Positions 29,518 through 38,419 are shown, numbered from the stretch's first letter. The stretch is DNA of 64,000 nt from Shinella zoogloeoides (GCF_003574625.1 NZ_QNUJ01000001.1:248001-312000); one strand, 5' to 3'. Notes: generated from the sequence alone by a model not told the origin. A program made the numbers and translations.

Positions 29518-30268
29518 CTCGTAGCTACTCCGTACTTGTTGCTATAAGAAAATGAGAACTGCAAAAATCACCAAGCACAACCCCTATTATGACTATTTTT
29601 ATATTATATCGAAGGAGCGAGGCCAAATCCTTTATTTTCAGGGTATGAGAGTGCCGCTAATTTCTGGACTGCCGGCCGTTTGGAAGGGGAGGCGAAAAAA
29701 GTCAATGTTGACAATTGTTTTGCTATTGACAGGCTCGAATTCCTGCCGAACCATTGGTGTCGCAGCGTATGGTTTCCGAACCAAAAGGATTGAAGTTTCC
29801 GAGTGCAGTATCGCGTAAACGGAGAAAAATTGGAATAAGATGGCGAACCTCGCAGTAAGTCTCCAGCGAAAGCGAAGAAACGGCCGGCGAGCAAGGTGGA
29901 GGCTCAGCGGGCGAAGGATTTGCAGGCGATCGGTGATTATTTCAATCGGGCTCTTGGTCTGGTCTGATCGAATGTCGGCAGACGAGGTGTGGTCGCGCCG
30001 CCTGGCCGGTCTTCTCTCACGAGGGTGCGAGAAGGATGCGCTAGGGGCATGCTCTAGCGTTCCGAAGGCGACCCGCGTTCGGCATTAACCATACCGGAGC
30101 TCTATCTGTTCCGGATGTGTTCCGCCGGCTTGCCGGAAGGGAATCTCCGGGCTATGCCAGTCTGGTCTGTGGAAACTGAAACCTCTGAAGACACTTAGCG
30201 GCCCCCGAGGATGTTGGCGCATCCGCCGAGGGCCTGACCAGAAACCTTCTGTTGAAAGGCTACCGGCT
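29518..30268. other. Gene-poor region, AT-rich at its left end
   Basis: About 750 bp without a convincing intact gene. The first 300 bp are AT-rich and probably hold the promoter of the minus-strand methyltransferase operon. The only coding-like signal is the frameshifted micro-gene at 29840-29967. The remaining 300 bp are GC-rich with several short dyads and no start-plus-ribosome-site combination of useful length. Confidence 0.45.
29840..29967 (+). pseudogene. Possible frameshifted micro-gene
   Basis: An ATG at 29840 (MAN...) loses frame after three codons. The next frame continues PRSKSPAKAKKRPASKVEAQ and ends in RAKDLQAIGDYFNRALGLV at 29967. One missing base would restore a 42-aa basic, helical peptide with good codon bias. 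Either it is a decayed small gene or the resemblance is chance. Confidence 0.3.
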
Positions 30269-30370
30269 ATGTCGACCCTTAAATGCTTCGCTTCCCGGGT
30301 GGAAGCTTCTTCTCCCCGTTCTCCTGTCGAGAACCGCCGCTCCGTGTCGATGTCGCGCGGCCGCGGCTGA
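30269..30370 (+). CDS. Possible 33-aa leader peptide
   Basis: An ATG at 30269 with AAAGG upstream encodes MSTLKCFASRVEASSPRSPV followed by ENRRSVSMSRGRG. It lies 110 bp before the PD-(D/E)xK-like gene and ends 30 bp before the 30401-30423 dyad. It is serine- and arginine-rich, with no family. It could be a leader peptide or noise. Confidence 0.25.
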   Translation: MSTLKCFASRVEASSPRSPVENRRSVSMSRGRG

Positions 30371-30400
30371 TCGCAACCGATCGTCCGTTCTGCGAAGTCC

Positions 30401-30423
30401 GATGCGGAAATCGTTTCCGCATC
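30401..30423. promoter_or_regulatory. Perfect inverted repeat upstream of the AAA+/M41 operon
   Basis: The 10-bp arms GATGCGGAAA and TTTCCGCATC have a TCG spacer. The repeat ends 60 bp before the first start codon and has no following T-run, so it is more likely an operator or leader hairpin than a terminator. Confidence 0.5.
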
Positions 30424-30482
30424 CGTGGACCTGTGTCCGCCGTTCGCAGGGCTGGTGATCCCGATCCTTCGACAGGAGAGAT

Positions 30483-31370
30483 ATGATGGACCTGAACACA
30501 GATAATGGCGTGCCGACGCCAATCTATCCCCACACGGCCGATCTCGCGGTCCTGCTGCCGTCCCTTGAGGCTCTCGTCGACGAGATCGTCGCGACGGGTC
30601 TGTCGCGCGATGCCCTTAGTCGGGCGCTCGATGCGGGCATGATCGAGGTGACCGCCGTGCTACGCGCCGTGCCGGCCGCCGAGGGCAAGCTGCTGGAGCG
30701 CGGCATCGCCTTGGTTGCCGGCCGCAATCCCGATCTCGTCGTGCTGACGCAGAACCTGCGCCTGCCGGTCACGAAGGCCGCCAGCGAACTCGTCGAGATG
30801 AACGATCCGGCATTGTACCGCTCGCTCAGTCTCGATGCCGATAGCGGCGGGCGCAAGACTTACACGCCTGATCTACTGATCCTGAACCGCAGGACCGAGG
30901 TCGCGCATCTGGTCGACGTGAAGAGAAGCCTCGGCTCGTACGAGTTGTCTCGCATCGCCGAACTGAAAAGCAGGATGCTGGCGGCGGCACTGGTCGTTCC
31001 CGATTTGCTCTATAAAGAGCATCGCAGGCTGCGGGCGAAAGAGGTCCGGGTGGTCGTCCTCAATGCGGAAAACCAGCGCGCCGATATCGACGGCGGTGTC
31101 TGGCCGCTCTCGCATCTCGATCATCTTCTTGAGGTTACCGGAGCCGGCGAGGCCATGGCGCATCTGCGCGAGCTTTTCCAGCGCCGGGTCGAGGAGAACT
31201 GGTCGGCGGCGCTGGCCAGCTGTCGGCAGGTTACTTCTGCCGGCAATGCCCGGAAAGCGTCGACGCTTCATTGCGATGGCGACGACGTCTGCGGAACAGA
31301 GACTCGGGGCCGGCCGCGGCTTCCCGTCGCGATAGGCTTTGCGCGCGCGCCGCGGGCCGCCAGCCCGTAG
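30483..31370 (+). CDS. Putative PD-(D/E)xK-like protein, first gene of the AAA+/M41 operon
   Basis: The 295-aa product is of unknown family. Residues 127-147 read TPDLLILNRRTEVAHLVDVK, in which D130 and D145-x-K147 on adjoining hydrophobic strands resemble the PD-(D/E)xK nuclease core (P-D...D-x-K). The region before it is helical, and after it comes a long helix (ELSRIAELKSRMLAAALVV). AGGAG precedes ATG-ATG. The gap to the next gene is 81 bp. The nuclease reading is inference from the motif only. It shares the operon with the 115-aa, AAA+ and M41 genes. Confidence 0.6.
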   Translation: MMDLNTDNGVPTPIYPHTADLAVLLPSLEALVDEIVATGLSRDALSRALDAGMIEVTAVLRAVPAAEGKLLERGIALVAGRNPDLVVLTQNLRLPVTKAASELVEMNDPALYRSLSLDADSGGRKTYTPDLLILNRRTEVAHLVDVKRSLGSYELSRIAELKSRMLAAALVVPDLLYKEHRRLRAKEVRVVVLNAENQRADIDGGVWPLSHLDHLLEVTGAGEAMAHLRELFQRRVEENWSAALASCRQVTSAGNARKASTLHCDGDDVCGTETRGRPRLPVAIGFARAPRAASP

Positions 31371-31451
31371 CTGCCCGGACCACACCTTCTTCCCTTGCTG
31401 AAACTGTTTTGACGCCTGGTCCTTCGGACAGGCGATGAGGAGACGTCTGCC

Positions 31452-31799
31452 ATGACGCAACCCGCTTCCAATGTCATTCCCTTCCCGATCACGCGAACCC
31501 TGCCGGTGATGACGGCGCCGTCTTTGCAGGAGCGGGCGGCCGCGTTCACCGCTGCGGTCGAATCTGCCGGTGAGCACAGCGCCCTGTCTGAGGACTGCGC
31601 TGCACATGTCGCCGCGGTCGTGCGCGCCTCGATCCGGTTTGCCCGCCGCAAGGGCGTTCGTCTCGATAGCCTGCCGCCGCAGTTGCGCGTCTGGCTGATC
31701 GATCTCTGCAATCAGGGTGACCCGACCTGCCGCATGATCCGCGACTGGCTTTCCGGAAACCGCCTGTTCTGTGCGTCCCTCGTGAAGGAGACTGTATGA
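31452..31799 (+). CDS. Hypothetical protein (115 aa) in the AAA+/M41 operon
   Basis: The product has an extended N-terminus (NVIPFPITRTLPVMTAPS) and then a helical domain (LQERAAAFTAAVESAGEHSALSEDCAAHVAAVVRASIRFARRKGVRLDSLPPQLRVWLIDLC). It has three cysteines. GAGGAG precedes the ATG, and its stop overlaps the AAA+ start (ATGA), so it is coupled to it. No family is recognised; the tight coupling suggests a partner or adaptor of the AAA+ protein. Confidence 0.6.
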   Translation: MTQPASNVIPFPITRTLPVMTAPSLQERAAAFTAAVESAGEHSALSEDCAAHVAAVVRASIRFARRKGVRLDSLPPQLRVWLIDLCNQGDPTCRMIRDWLSGNRLFCASLVKETV

Positions 31800-33826
31800 T
31801 GGACACGCTGACGGATCGGATGACGCGCTATCTCCTGAAGCGCCTTCGCCGCCGCGCCGTGCTGACGCTCTATGAGCGGGCGGGCGATGCGGGATTGCTG
31901 ACGTCCGCCTTCATCGAGGGGGAGGAGCGGAAAGGGACGATCTGGAAGGTGACCGATCAGGCCTGGCATTTGCTGACCGGCAATCCCGATCGGGATCGCG
32001 CGACCGTCGCGCGGATGATGGGCGTGGGCCGCGCTCCTCGTCAACGCGCCGACGAACCCATCACCTTTATCGTGCCGGATGAGGATGCGGTCGACGGAGT
32101 TGTGACGTTCGAATGCCGAACCGTGGGCGCATCGGAGGATCAGCCGAAGGGCAGGCGAAGGAAAGTCCAAAGGGTCAGCACAGCGGGTAGCCGAAGCGCT
32201 GGCACGCTGGATATCGACTTTCCCTATGTCACTGCGCTTCTTCGCGAGCATCTGCCGCCGCCAAATCCCGTCCGTGCGGCCGTTGCGCTGCTCGTTGCCC
32301 GCGCCGTCGGCGCCAGTCTGCCTGATATACAGACGCTGATCGAGGCGCTGCGTCCCGCAGCGCCGTTTGTCCTGTTGAAGGCGCCCGTGCCGCGCTTCGA
32401 GCTGTGCCTCGGCATGATGCTTGAGGATGGCTTGCTCCTGCCGTTCCGGGCGGCGCTCGAAGACGTGCTTCGTGATAATCCTCTGTCCGGCCGGTACAGG
32501 CAGCAGCAGTCCGCGGTGAATCGGCGCAAGCTGAAGACGCTTTCGGGTATCGCAGTCGAGAATACGGACGATCAGGACATCCGGAAGCAGTTTCGTCAGG
32601 CGCTCCTCGATGAGCCTGCGCCGATCCTCCTTGCCGACGAGACCCGTTCCGCCCTGACGCCGGTCGTCACCGAGACCGCCGATCTCGTCCTCGAATGTGG
32701 TGGGATCGATTATGAGATGCTCGCGGAGCTGCTGCATGTCTGCTGTGGCACTCCCCCGAAGCAAAGCCTGATCGCCATGGATGACATGGCGTTCGATCCG
32801 GAAAGCCTGACCCTCGACGACGTCGCGCTTGCAGTTCGCCCGGGGAGGGCGGTCGAGCAGACGCTGTCGGTGCTGGCCATGCTCGCCGAGCGCTCGGCGG
32901 CCGAGGAAGAGGAAGAGCGGGAGGGCAAGGATGAGCGAGGCCGGAAACAGCGGTCGGGAAAGGGGCGGGCCAGCGAGACGACGTCGCAAAGGAATGCCGG
33001 AAAGAAGAAGCCGCAGGATGTCGGTATCGAAGTGATCGAGCCGGTCACCCCGCCGGATAGCGACGCGGCCGCGGCTGATGCGGCGGGAACACCGTCACAG
33101 CAGGATCGTCTGCTGTCCGTCGAGACGCTTGCCGGTTACGGCCCGGCGCGTGACTGGGCGCTCAACCTCAAGGCTGATTTGCTGCTCTGGAAGCAGGGGA
33201 AACTGCGCTGGGACGAGATGACGACGAAGCTTCTGTTGTCGGGGCCGCCCGGAACCGGCAAGACGATCTTTGCCCGGGCGCTCTGCAACACGCTCGAGGT
33301 TCCCTTGCTGGCGACATCGGTCGCCCGCTGGCTCGAGCCCGGCTATCTCGGCGATGTGCTGACACGCATGTCGGCATCCTTCATCGTCGCCACGGAGCGC
33401 GCGCCGTCAATCCTGTTCATCGACGAGTTGGACAATATTGGCAGGCGGCAGGGCGCGGGCAGCAGAAACTACGACGACTACTGGGCGTCGCTGATCAACC
33501 GCATGCTCGAACTGCTGGACGGGGCTTCGAAGACGGAAGGCATCATCGTCGTCGGGGCCACCAACCTTCCGGAGAGGATCGATCCGGCGCTGTTGCGCTC
33601 CGGCCGGCTGGAAACCCACGTCCAGATTCCAATGCCCAACCTGGAGGCATTGGTGGGCATCCTCGGTCATCACCTCGGCTCCGATCTCCATGCGGTGCTC
33701 GCTTCCGCGCCTGTGGCGTACGCACGGCGACGTCTGCGCCCGCCGCCGCCCATAAATGGTAAGCCGCCAGTCCGGCATGAGCCGGATTACAAGCCGCAAG
33801 CAGAGAAAGGACGCCGTCATGACTGA
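31796..33826 (+). CDS. AAA+ ATPase, FtsH-type ATPase module with long N-terminal region
   Basis: The 676-aa product has about 440 N-terminal residues of no recognised family, soluble, ending in a low-complexity charged stretch (EEEEEREGKDERGRKQ, KGRASETTSQRNAGKKK). A AAA+ core follows: Walker A LLSGPPGTGKTIFA near 482-489, Walker B SILFIDELDNIG near 539-546, sensor-1 VGATNLPERIDPALL and an arginine finger in RSGRLETHVQI. The alpha-helical lid that should follow is missing; the protein ends in a basic tail. The lid and an M41 domain are in the next gene. No transmembrane helix is seen, unlike FtsH itself. An AAGGAG site precedes ATG-ATG. Confidence 0.85.
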   Translation: MMDTLTDRMTRYLLKRLRRRAVLTLYERAGDAGLLTSAFIEGEERKGTIWKVTDQAWHLLTGNPDRDRATVARMMGVGRAPRQRADEPITFIVPDEDAVDGVVTFECRTVGASEDQPKGRRRKVQRVSTAGSRSAGTLDIDFPYVTALLREHLPPPNPVRAAVALLVARAVGASLPDIQTLIEALRPAAPFVLLKAPVPRFELCLGMMLEDGLLLPFRAALEDVLRDNPLSGRYRQQQSAVNRRKLKTLSGIAVENTDDQDIRKQFRQALLDEPAPILLADETRSALTPVVTETADLVLECGGIDYEMLAELLHVCCGTPPKQSLIAMDDMAFDPESLTLDDVALAVRPGRAVEQTLSVLAMLAERSAAEEEEEREGKDERGRKQRSGKGRASETTSQRNAGKKKPQDVGIEVIEPVTPPDSDAAAADAAGTPSQQDRLLSVETLAGYGPARDWALNLKADLLLWKQGKLRWDEMTTKLLLSGPPGTGKTIFARALCNTLEVPLLATSVARWLEPGYLGDVLTRMSASFIVATERAPSILFIDELDNIGRRQGAGSRNYDDYWASLINRMLELLDGASKTEGIIVVGATNLPERIDPALLRSGRLETHVQIPMPNLEALVGILGHHLGSDLHAVLASAPVAYARRRLRPPPPINGKPPVRHEPDYKPQAEKGRRHD

Positions 33827-34562
33827 AGCTGCCGATCATTCCCGGTCTCCGGGTAGCTTGCGTCCGCTCGCACTGCTGGCGCTTGGCCGGACGGGCGCCG
33901 ATATCGAGCGTCTCGTTCGCGAAGTCAGGAGCAAGCTGCGGCGTGAAGGACGAGCGATGGTCTGGGACGATCTCGAAACGGCCCTGCGCGATGGACAGGC
34001 GGCGATGTCCGACGATCTGCGCCGGCGGGCAAGCGTGCATGAGGCGGGACATGCATTGGTCTACACGTTGACCGGCATTGCCGAGGTGCAGGCCGCGAGC
34101 ATCGGTCTCCACGGCCTCGGTATGGTCGCAACCGTCGCGAACGATTGTTTGCCGCAGAACGAGACCTGGCTGACGAACGCGATGGCCGCGATCCTGGCGG
34201 GGCGGACGGCGGAGCTGTTGCTGTTCGGCGAAACGCTTGCAGGGGCTGGCGGTGCAGATGAGAGCGATCTGGCGCGGGCGACGGACATGGCGCTGGCCGC
34301 GGAGACGCGGCTCGGCTTCTCCCGCCATCAACCGCTGCTCTACCGCCCGCCCACCGCGGCGATGAACGAGCTCGCCCTTGATCGCGACCTAGCCGAGCGG
34401 GTTCATGCACGGCTCCTTGCTGCCGAGGCCATTGCAAGGCAACTGCTGGAGGAGCATCGGAACCTGCACCGCGAGATCGCCACACGTCTGAGTGCAGTCG
34501 GGATCATGTCGGGCGACGAACTGCGGGAAATAATCAACGCCGCAAAGTGCGAGGCTGGCTGA
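33819..34562 (+). CDS. M41 (FtsH-type) zinc peptidase with AAA lid
   Basis: The 247-aa product begins with the helical AAA+ lid (LGRTGADIERLVREVRSKLRRE, about 22-43), then an M41 peptidase. The zinc motif is HEAGH (H74, E75, H78) in RRRASVHEAGHALVYTL. The third ligand is D150 in GGADESDLARATDMA, equivalent to FtsH's G-A-x-N-D-I-x-x-A-T. The start ATG at 33819 has AGAAAGGA seven bases ahead and overlaps the AAA+ stop by 8 bp. Its own ribosome site shows it is a real second cistron, not a frameshift fragment. Together with the AAA+ protein it could rebuild a soluble FtsH-like protease. Confidence 0.85.
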   Translation: MTEAADHSRSPGSLRPLALLALGRTGADIERLVREVRSKLRREGRAMVWDDLETALRDGQAAMSDDLRRRASVHEAGHALVYTLTGIAEVQAASIGLHGLGMVATVANDCLPQNETWLTNAMAAILAGRTAELLLFGETLAGAGGADESDLARATDMALAAETRLGFSRHQPLLYRPPTAAMNELALDRDLAERVHARLLAAEAIARQLLEEHRNLHREIATRLSAVGIMSGDELREIINAAKCEAG

Positions 34563-34742
34563 CTCGAATACGTCGCCGACATGGTCGATCAACGTGCGGG
34601 GGCGGCATTGCGCCGTGTCCGCACGTCGTTCTGCATCAAGTCGATTTGCGCCGATCCGATGTGGGTTGCGGGCATGTTGAAACACATCATCTCAATTTAC
34701 CCTGACGCGATTCCCGGCAGGAAATCCGCGTTGCCGGATTGG

Positions 34743-34825
34743 GAAACCGCGATTCAGTGGCAAACCCCGTTTGCAGGAAACGGCGTTTGCGGGCGAGGGG
34801 AAGCGCGGTCTGCAAACCTCGTTTG
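34743..34825. promoter_or_regulatory. Cluster of AAAC-N3-GTTT palindromes (operator candidate)
   Basis: Three close matches to (C/G)AAAC-N3-GTTTG lie here: CAAACCCCGTTTG (34761-34773), GAAACGGCGTTTG (34777-34789) and CAAACCTCGTTTG (34813-34825). A weaker one, GAAACCGCGATTC, is at 34743-34755. They fall 54-136 bp before the 34879 gene. A fourth good copy, AAAACGACGTTTG, is at 35336-35348 after that gene. Confidence 0.65.
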
Positions 34826-34878
34826 TCACTTGCATCGCCGCCGGCGAGGCTGGGTCTCCAACACAAGGAGACAAGCAT

Positions 34879-35220
34879 ATGGCCAGGAAATCGATACGAC
34901 AGAGGAATGCCGAGCAGCGGGTTCGCCAGCAGAGGGTGAGGGACGATGCCCGGGAGAACAGGCGGCCGACGCGGGACGATATCGCCCGCACGTTATTGTG
35001 GCAGATGATCGTGACGGCGAAACAGAAGAAAAAACGCGACGAGATACTCGACAGGCTCTGCGACGAGATCGTCGCCGAACTGGTGCTCCAGGGCTTCGAT
35101 ATGTGCGAGAGCGAGGTCGTGTTCGAGGCGCTGGCGGAGAAGTACGAGCCCGACATAAGGCCCTTCCGTATCAAGCGATATCTGGAGGGGAAGGCTTGTA
35201 CCCGCGGGGACCAGCAGTGA
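34879..35220 (+). CDS. Hypothetical basic protein (113 aa)
   Basis: The product is highly charged and helical (MARKSIRQRNAEQRVRQQRV..., then TLLWQMIVTAKQKKKRDEILDRLCDEIVAEL and a C-terminal EPDIRPFRIKRYLEGK). AAGGAG lies five to nine bases before the ATG. It stands behind the palindrome cluster and ahead of a 410-bp gap, so it is probably a regulated, single-gene unit. No family is recognised; a small nucleic-acid-binding or regulatory protein is possible. Confidence 0.6.
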   Translation: MARKSIRQRNAEQRVRQQRVRDDARENRRPTRDDIARTLLWQMIVTAKQKKKRDEILDRLCDEIVAELVLQGFDMCESEVVFEALAEKYEPDIRPFRIKRYLEGKACTRGDQQ

Positions 35221-35631
35221 TGCGCTGTCTGTCGGTGTCCAGGCCGCCTTCTAGGCGATTGATCCGGCATGCCCCCCGCATCCTCTCGGCAAACGATGTC
35301 GTCTAATATTCTGCGCTCTCTCCCCATTACTTCGCAAAACGACGTTTGCAAAAGGATGCGGGCGACCCCTTCATAAAAGGGTGAGGGTCATTCAATGATC
35401 TCGGAGGAGGAGGTCTCGTTTGCCGAGCCAAATGACTCGTATCATTGTCTCAGATTATTGGTGACGTTAGGCCTCTCGAAGAGTTGGGAGTTATCGCCAG
35501 TTTAGTCGCCAATTGGGAATTTAATATCGCGTAAATGATTGATAATGCAATCTTATCCATCATTATACACGAAAGACAAGCTGTGCGGTTAACGTACAAA
35601 TCTCTGGCACAATCCGCACAACTGGCCTAGG
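35221..35631. other. AT-rich spacer with one operator-like palindrome
   Basis: A 410-bp region without a gene. It contains AAAACGACGTTTG at 35336-35348 (see the cluster at 34743), then an AT-rich stretch (35440-35610) that probably holds the promoter of the DUF1403-ScpB pair. No transcript or coding signal is otherwise seen. Confidence 0.5.
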
Positions 35632-36594
35632 ATGCCGGTCATGGATTTGCCCGTCGCCTCGCCCGTTGCCGTCCCGGCCTTCACCGCCGCCCTGCCCGGC
35701 TGGGCGCTGCCGCGCGGGCGCGAGCCGGACGCGCTTGCGGCGGCCTTTTCTGCCGGCATCGCGTTGAAATCGCTGGATGATCTTGTCCGCTCCGCGCCCG
35801 CCTGGGCCGGCTGCTGGCGCTCCCGCCAGGCCCTCAAATGTGCCGCCGTCGCGGTGCGGCTGATGGGTCGCAGCGAGGACGAGCCGGCGTTGCGCGATGC
35901 CGTTCTGCTGACGGGCGCCGGCGACGATCCGGGGCCGGCCGGCCGGATGCTTTTGGCTACCAAAAGACTTTCCGTCCGAAAGCCCGCCTTCTCCTCGAAG
36001 GCGGTGGCGGAGCTCGCCGATCTGTTGGGGCTGGCCTGGGACGATCGGCTCACCGCGGCCGTCGACCATGCCGACGACGCGCTGCAATCCGGCCGTCCGG
36101 CGCCGTTCGCGGCTGCGGACCTGGTCACGGCCATCCACGCCGCGCGCCCGGATGCCGAGCCGCTCGCCTGGATGCTTGCCGACCTGCTGATCGCCGCGTT
36201 GCTGAAATGGGATTGTGCCGTGCCGCTGCTGATGGCGGAGCGCTACGGGCCGGCCTTCAAGACGCTTGGGGGCAGGGGCCGCGTGCGCCCGGGGGAACCC
36301 GCCTTTGCCCGCGCCGTCTGCCTTGCTCTCGTCGAGGCAACAGGCGCCGCCCTGCGCACCGCCGGCGAGATTTCTCGCCGCGCCGAGACGCTGATCGTCA
36401 CCGCACCAAAGGTTCGCACCAAGGGCGCCGGCGCCGTCATCCAGGCGCTTCTCAATGAGGACGCCGTGGCGGCCTCGGCGCCCGGCAGCAATCTCTCGCG
36501 CTGGGCAGCGACCCGGCTGTTCGACAGGCTGGAAGGCTTTGGCGCCGTCCGCGAATTGTCCGGTCGCAGTTCGTTCCGGATCTATGGGTTATGA
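35632..36594 (+). CDS. DUF1403 family protein
   Basis: The 320-aa product ([68 protein letters not shown]...) matches the DUF1403 family, which occurs on rhizobial plasmids and islands beside a ScpB-like gene. The pattern is mostly helical. ATGs at 35632 and 35641 are both possible starts. Its stop overlaps the ScpB-like start (TATGA). Function unknown; the constant pairing points to a chromosome- or plasmid-maintenance role. Confidence 0.75.
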   Translation: MPVMDLPVASPVAVPAFTAALPGWALPRGREPDALAAAFSAGIALKSLDDLVRSAPAWAGCWRSRQALKCAAVAVRLMGRSEDEPALRDAVLLTGAGDDPGPAGRMLLATKRLSVRKPAFSSKAVAELADLLGLAWDDRLTAAVDHADDALQSGRPAPFAAADLVTAIHAARPDAEPLAWMLADLLIAALLKWDCAVPLLMAERYGPAFKTLGGRGRVRPGEPAFARAVCLALVEATGAALRTAGEISRRAETLIVTAPKVRTKGAGAVIQALLNEDAVAASAPGSNLSRWAATRLFDRLEGFGAVRELSGRSSFRIYGL

Positions 36595-37301
36595 TGATGA
36601 GCGAACCAGAGACGGCCAGCACGCGACGAGGCCGCAGATCGACATCGGAGGACGAAGTCCTCCTGGATCGAGAACTGGTGGATCTGCCGCCGGACCTGCG
36701 CTGGCGCGAATGGATGCTGAGGGTCGAGGCGGTGATCTTTGCCGCGGCCGAGCCGGTCGGCCGTGAGACGCTGGCGCGCGTCGTCGGCAAGGACTGCAGC
36801 ATCGACCTCTTGATCGACGACCTGCAGGAGGAACTCCGTGACCGGCCCTACGAGATCGTCTTCGTCGCCGGCGGCTGGCAGCACCGAACGCGCTCGCGTT
36901 TCGCCGTTTCGATCAGGGCGTCGCAGGCCTCGACGCGGAGCGCGGCGCCGGCGCTGTCCGACTTCGAGGCCATGGTGCTGATGGCGATCGCCTATTTCCA
37001 GCCGATCACCCGCGGCGACCTGTCGAAAATCTTCGGCAAGGAGGTCAGCCGCGACACGATCGGTGCGCTGCGTGGCGCCGGCTTCCTCGCCTCCGGCCCG
37101 CGCAGCCCGACGCCGGGTGCGCCCTATACCTATGTCACGACGAAACAGTTCCTCACCGCGTTTGCTATGGAGACGCTGCGCGACCTGCCGGATATTGAGG
37201 CGCTGGAGGATGCGGGGCTCTTAGGTCGAGGAACGTTGCACTATGGTGAGCGAGCGCCGGCCAAGTTGATCGGGGATGATGAAGAGCCCCAAGATGTATA
37301 G
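36591..37301 (+). CDS. ScpB-like segregation/condensation protein (mobile version)
   Basis: The 236-aa product has the two winged-helix modules of ScpB. The first is [68 protein letters not shown] and the second starts [39 protein letters not shown]. In condensin complexes ScpB binds the kleisin ScpA on SMC. No ScpA or SMC lies on the island, so it must use the host SMC or do something else. It overlaps the DUF1403 gene by 4 bp. Confidence 0.8.
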   Translation: MMMSEPETASTRRGRRSTSEDEVLLDRELVDLPPDLRWREWMLRVEAVIFAAAEPVGRETLARVVGKDCSIDLLIDDLQEELRDRPYEIVFVAGGWQHRTRSRFAVSIRASQASTRSAAPALSDFEAMVLMAIAYFQPITRGDLSKIFGKEVSRDTIGALRGAGFLASGPRSPTPGAPYTYVTTKQFLTAFAMETLRDLPDIEALEDAGLLGRGTLHYGERAPAKLIGDDEEPQDV

Positions 37302-37358
37302 GTAGCGTTGTCAAGGGTCGGTATCGCGTGATTATCGGTACTCGTTGGGCTTGACGAA

Positions 37359-37892
37359 ATGGCTCCTAATTTGGCTAGAATGGCTTGCGAAGAACGAACG
37401 GGGAACATATCTTTAGTGTCAAAGGGCGGCCATTCTTCATATGAAGGCTTGATGTTTGCCGTCGGCGTCCTGGCGGGACTGATCTTTGCAATCTGCGTAT
37501 TGGTTGGGTTCCATTTGGGGCCGGAGGATCTTCAGAGCGTGACAATGTCCTATGCTGACTTAGCTGCGATAATGTTGGGAGCCGTGTCAGTCATCGTCAC
37601 GGTGCTTGGTGTGGGGATCGCTGTGCTGGCCCTATGGGGGTATGCGCAGTTTAAGCAATCAGCCGCGAAGGCTGCCCACGATCACGTAGATGACGAACTA
37701 AAGGCAGGAGTACTCCGTGACCAAATCAGCCATTTGATCGTGGCGGAAGTTACCAAGCAAATGGACGACGGCAAGCTTCGCAAGATTATGGAGGAGCGCG
37801 TCGACCGACAGAGAATGCTAGGCGCGAGTCAACGCGCGGCAGAGCAGGCCTCTGATCTGATCGGCGATGAGGAAAAAGAATATGGCGAGTGA
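37359..37892 (+). CDS. Two-helix membrane protein upstream of the ImmA/IrrE gene
   Basis: The 177-aa product has two transmembrane helices (FAVGVLAGLIFAICVLVGF and LAAIMLGAVSVIVTVLGVGI) and a cytoplasmic helical tail (about 100-177) with charged heptads. There is no catalytic motif. It ends 9 bp before the ImmA/IrrE start, so the two are likely one unit. Such small membrane proteins with a cytosolic coil are common effectors in phage-defence loci, but no family is recognised here. Confidence 0.65.
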   Translation: MAPNLARMACEERTGNISLVSKGGHSSYEGLMFAVGVLAGLIFAICVLVGFHLGPEDLQSVTMSYADLAAIMLGAVSVIVTVLGVGIAVLALWGYAQFKQSAAKAAHDHVDDELKAGVLRDQISHLIVAEVTKQMDDGKLRKIMEERVDRQRMLGASQRAAEQASDLIGDEEKEYGE

Positions 37893-37901
37893 GGTTCGAA
37901 A

Positions 37902-38402
37902 ATGATGAGTAGGGAGTGGTCAAGTCTGCCACCTGCCACCAGAGCTTCGCTCGAAGAAGTCCAAGCAGCCGTGCCTGTCAAATTGTCGGCTCTCGCACGA
38001 CTTCTGGGGCTGACGATTAAATCTGCGACGCTGGCCGCAGGAATTTCCGGGGAGATACGCCCGGATCCGGCTAATCCGGGTCGGTACGTCATCAGGGTCA
38101 ATCGGCATGATTCACCTGAGCGGCAGCGCTTCACCATCGCTCATGAGATTGGACACTTCCTACTGCACAGAGAGCAGATTGGGGACGGCATCACTGACGA
38201 TGTACTCTATCGTTCAACGCTTTCCGATCGAAGGGAGGCAGAGGCCAATCGAATTGCTGCCGACATATTGATGCCTGATCGCTTAATCAACCAGGCTCTT
38301 GACAGAGCAAAACTTATTGGTGTGGATGACGTCCCTGAGTACCTTGCTCGTCAATTTGAAGTATCAGATGCTGCGATGAAAATTCGACTCGGTTTGAAAT
38401 AG
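37902..38402 (+). CDS. ImmA/IrrE family metallopeptidase
   Basis: The 166-aa product has the zinc motif HEIGH (H81, E82, H85) in RFTIAHEIGHFLLHREQ and the following E-A-E-A-N-R-I-A-A-D-I-L-M-P signature that supplies the third ligand. Members such as ImmA cleave a specific repressor to switch on mobile-element or stress genes. No helix-turn-helix domain is fused. It lies between the membrane protein and the beta-family gene, 17 bp from the latter. Confidence 0.88.
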   Translation: MMSREWSSLPPATRASLEEVQAAVPVKLSALARLLGLTIKSATLAAGISGEIRPDPANPGRYVIRVNRHDSPERQRFTIAHEIGHFLLHREQIGDGITDDVLYRSTLSDRREAEANRIAADILMPDRLINQALDRAKLIGVDDVPEYLARQFEVSDAAMKIRLGLK

Positions 38403-38419
38403 CGGGAGGGGCGAGCTAG

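Noticed and set aside
29604-29894. A 96-codon minus-strand frame in the gene-poor region
   Set aside because: There is no ribosome site, the composition is rich in Phe and Ser, and it overlaps the AT-rich promoter region.
33700-33830. A simple frameshift in one FtsH-like gene as the cause of the split
   Set aside because: The second gene has its own AGAAAGGA site and ATG. The AAA+ protein ends in a basic tail of its own before a 4-base ATGA-type overlap, which fits two cistrons better, though homologues are needed to be sure.
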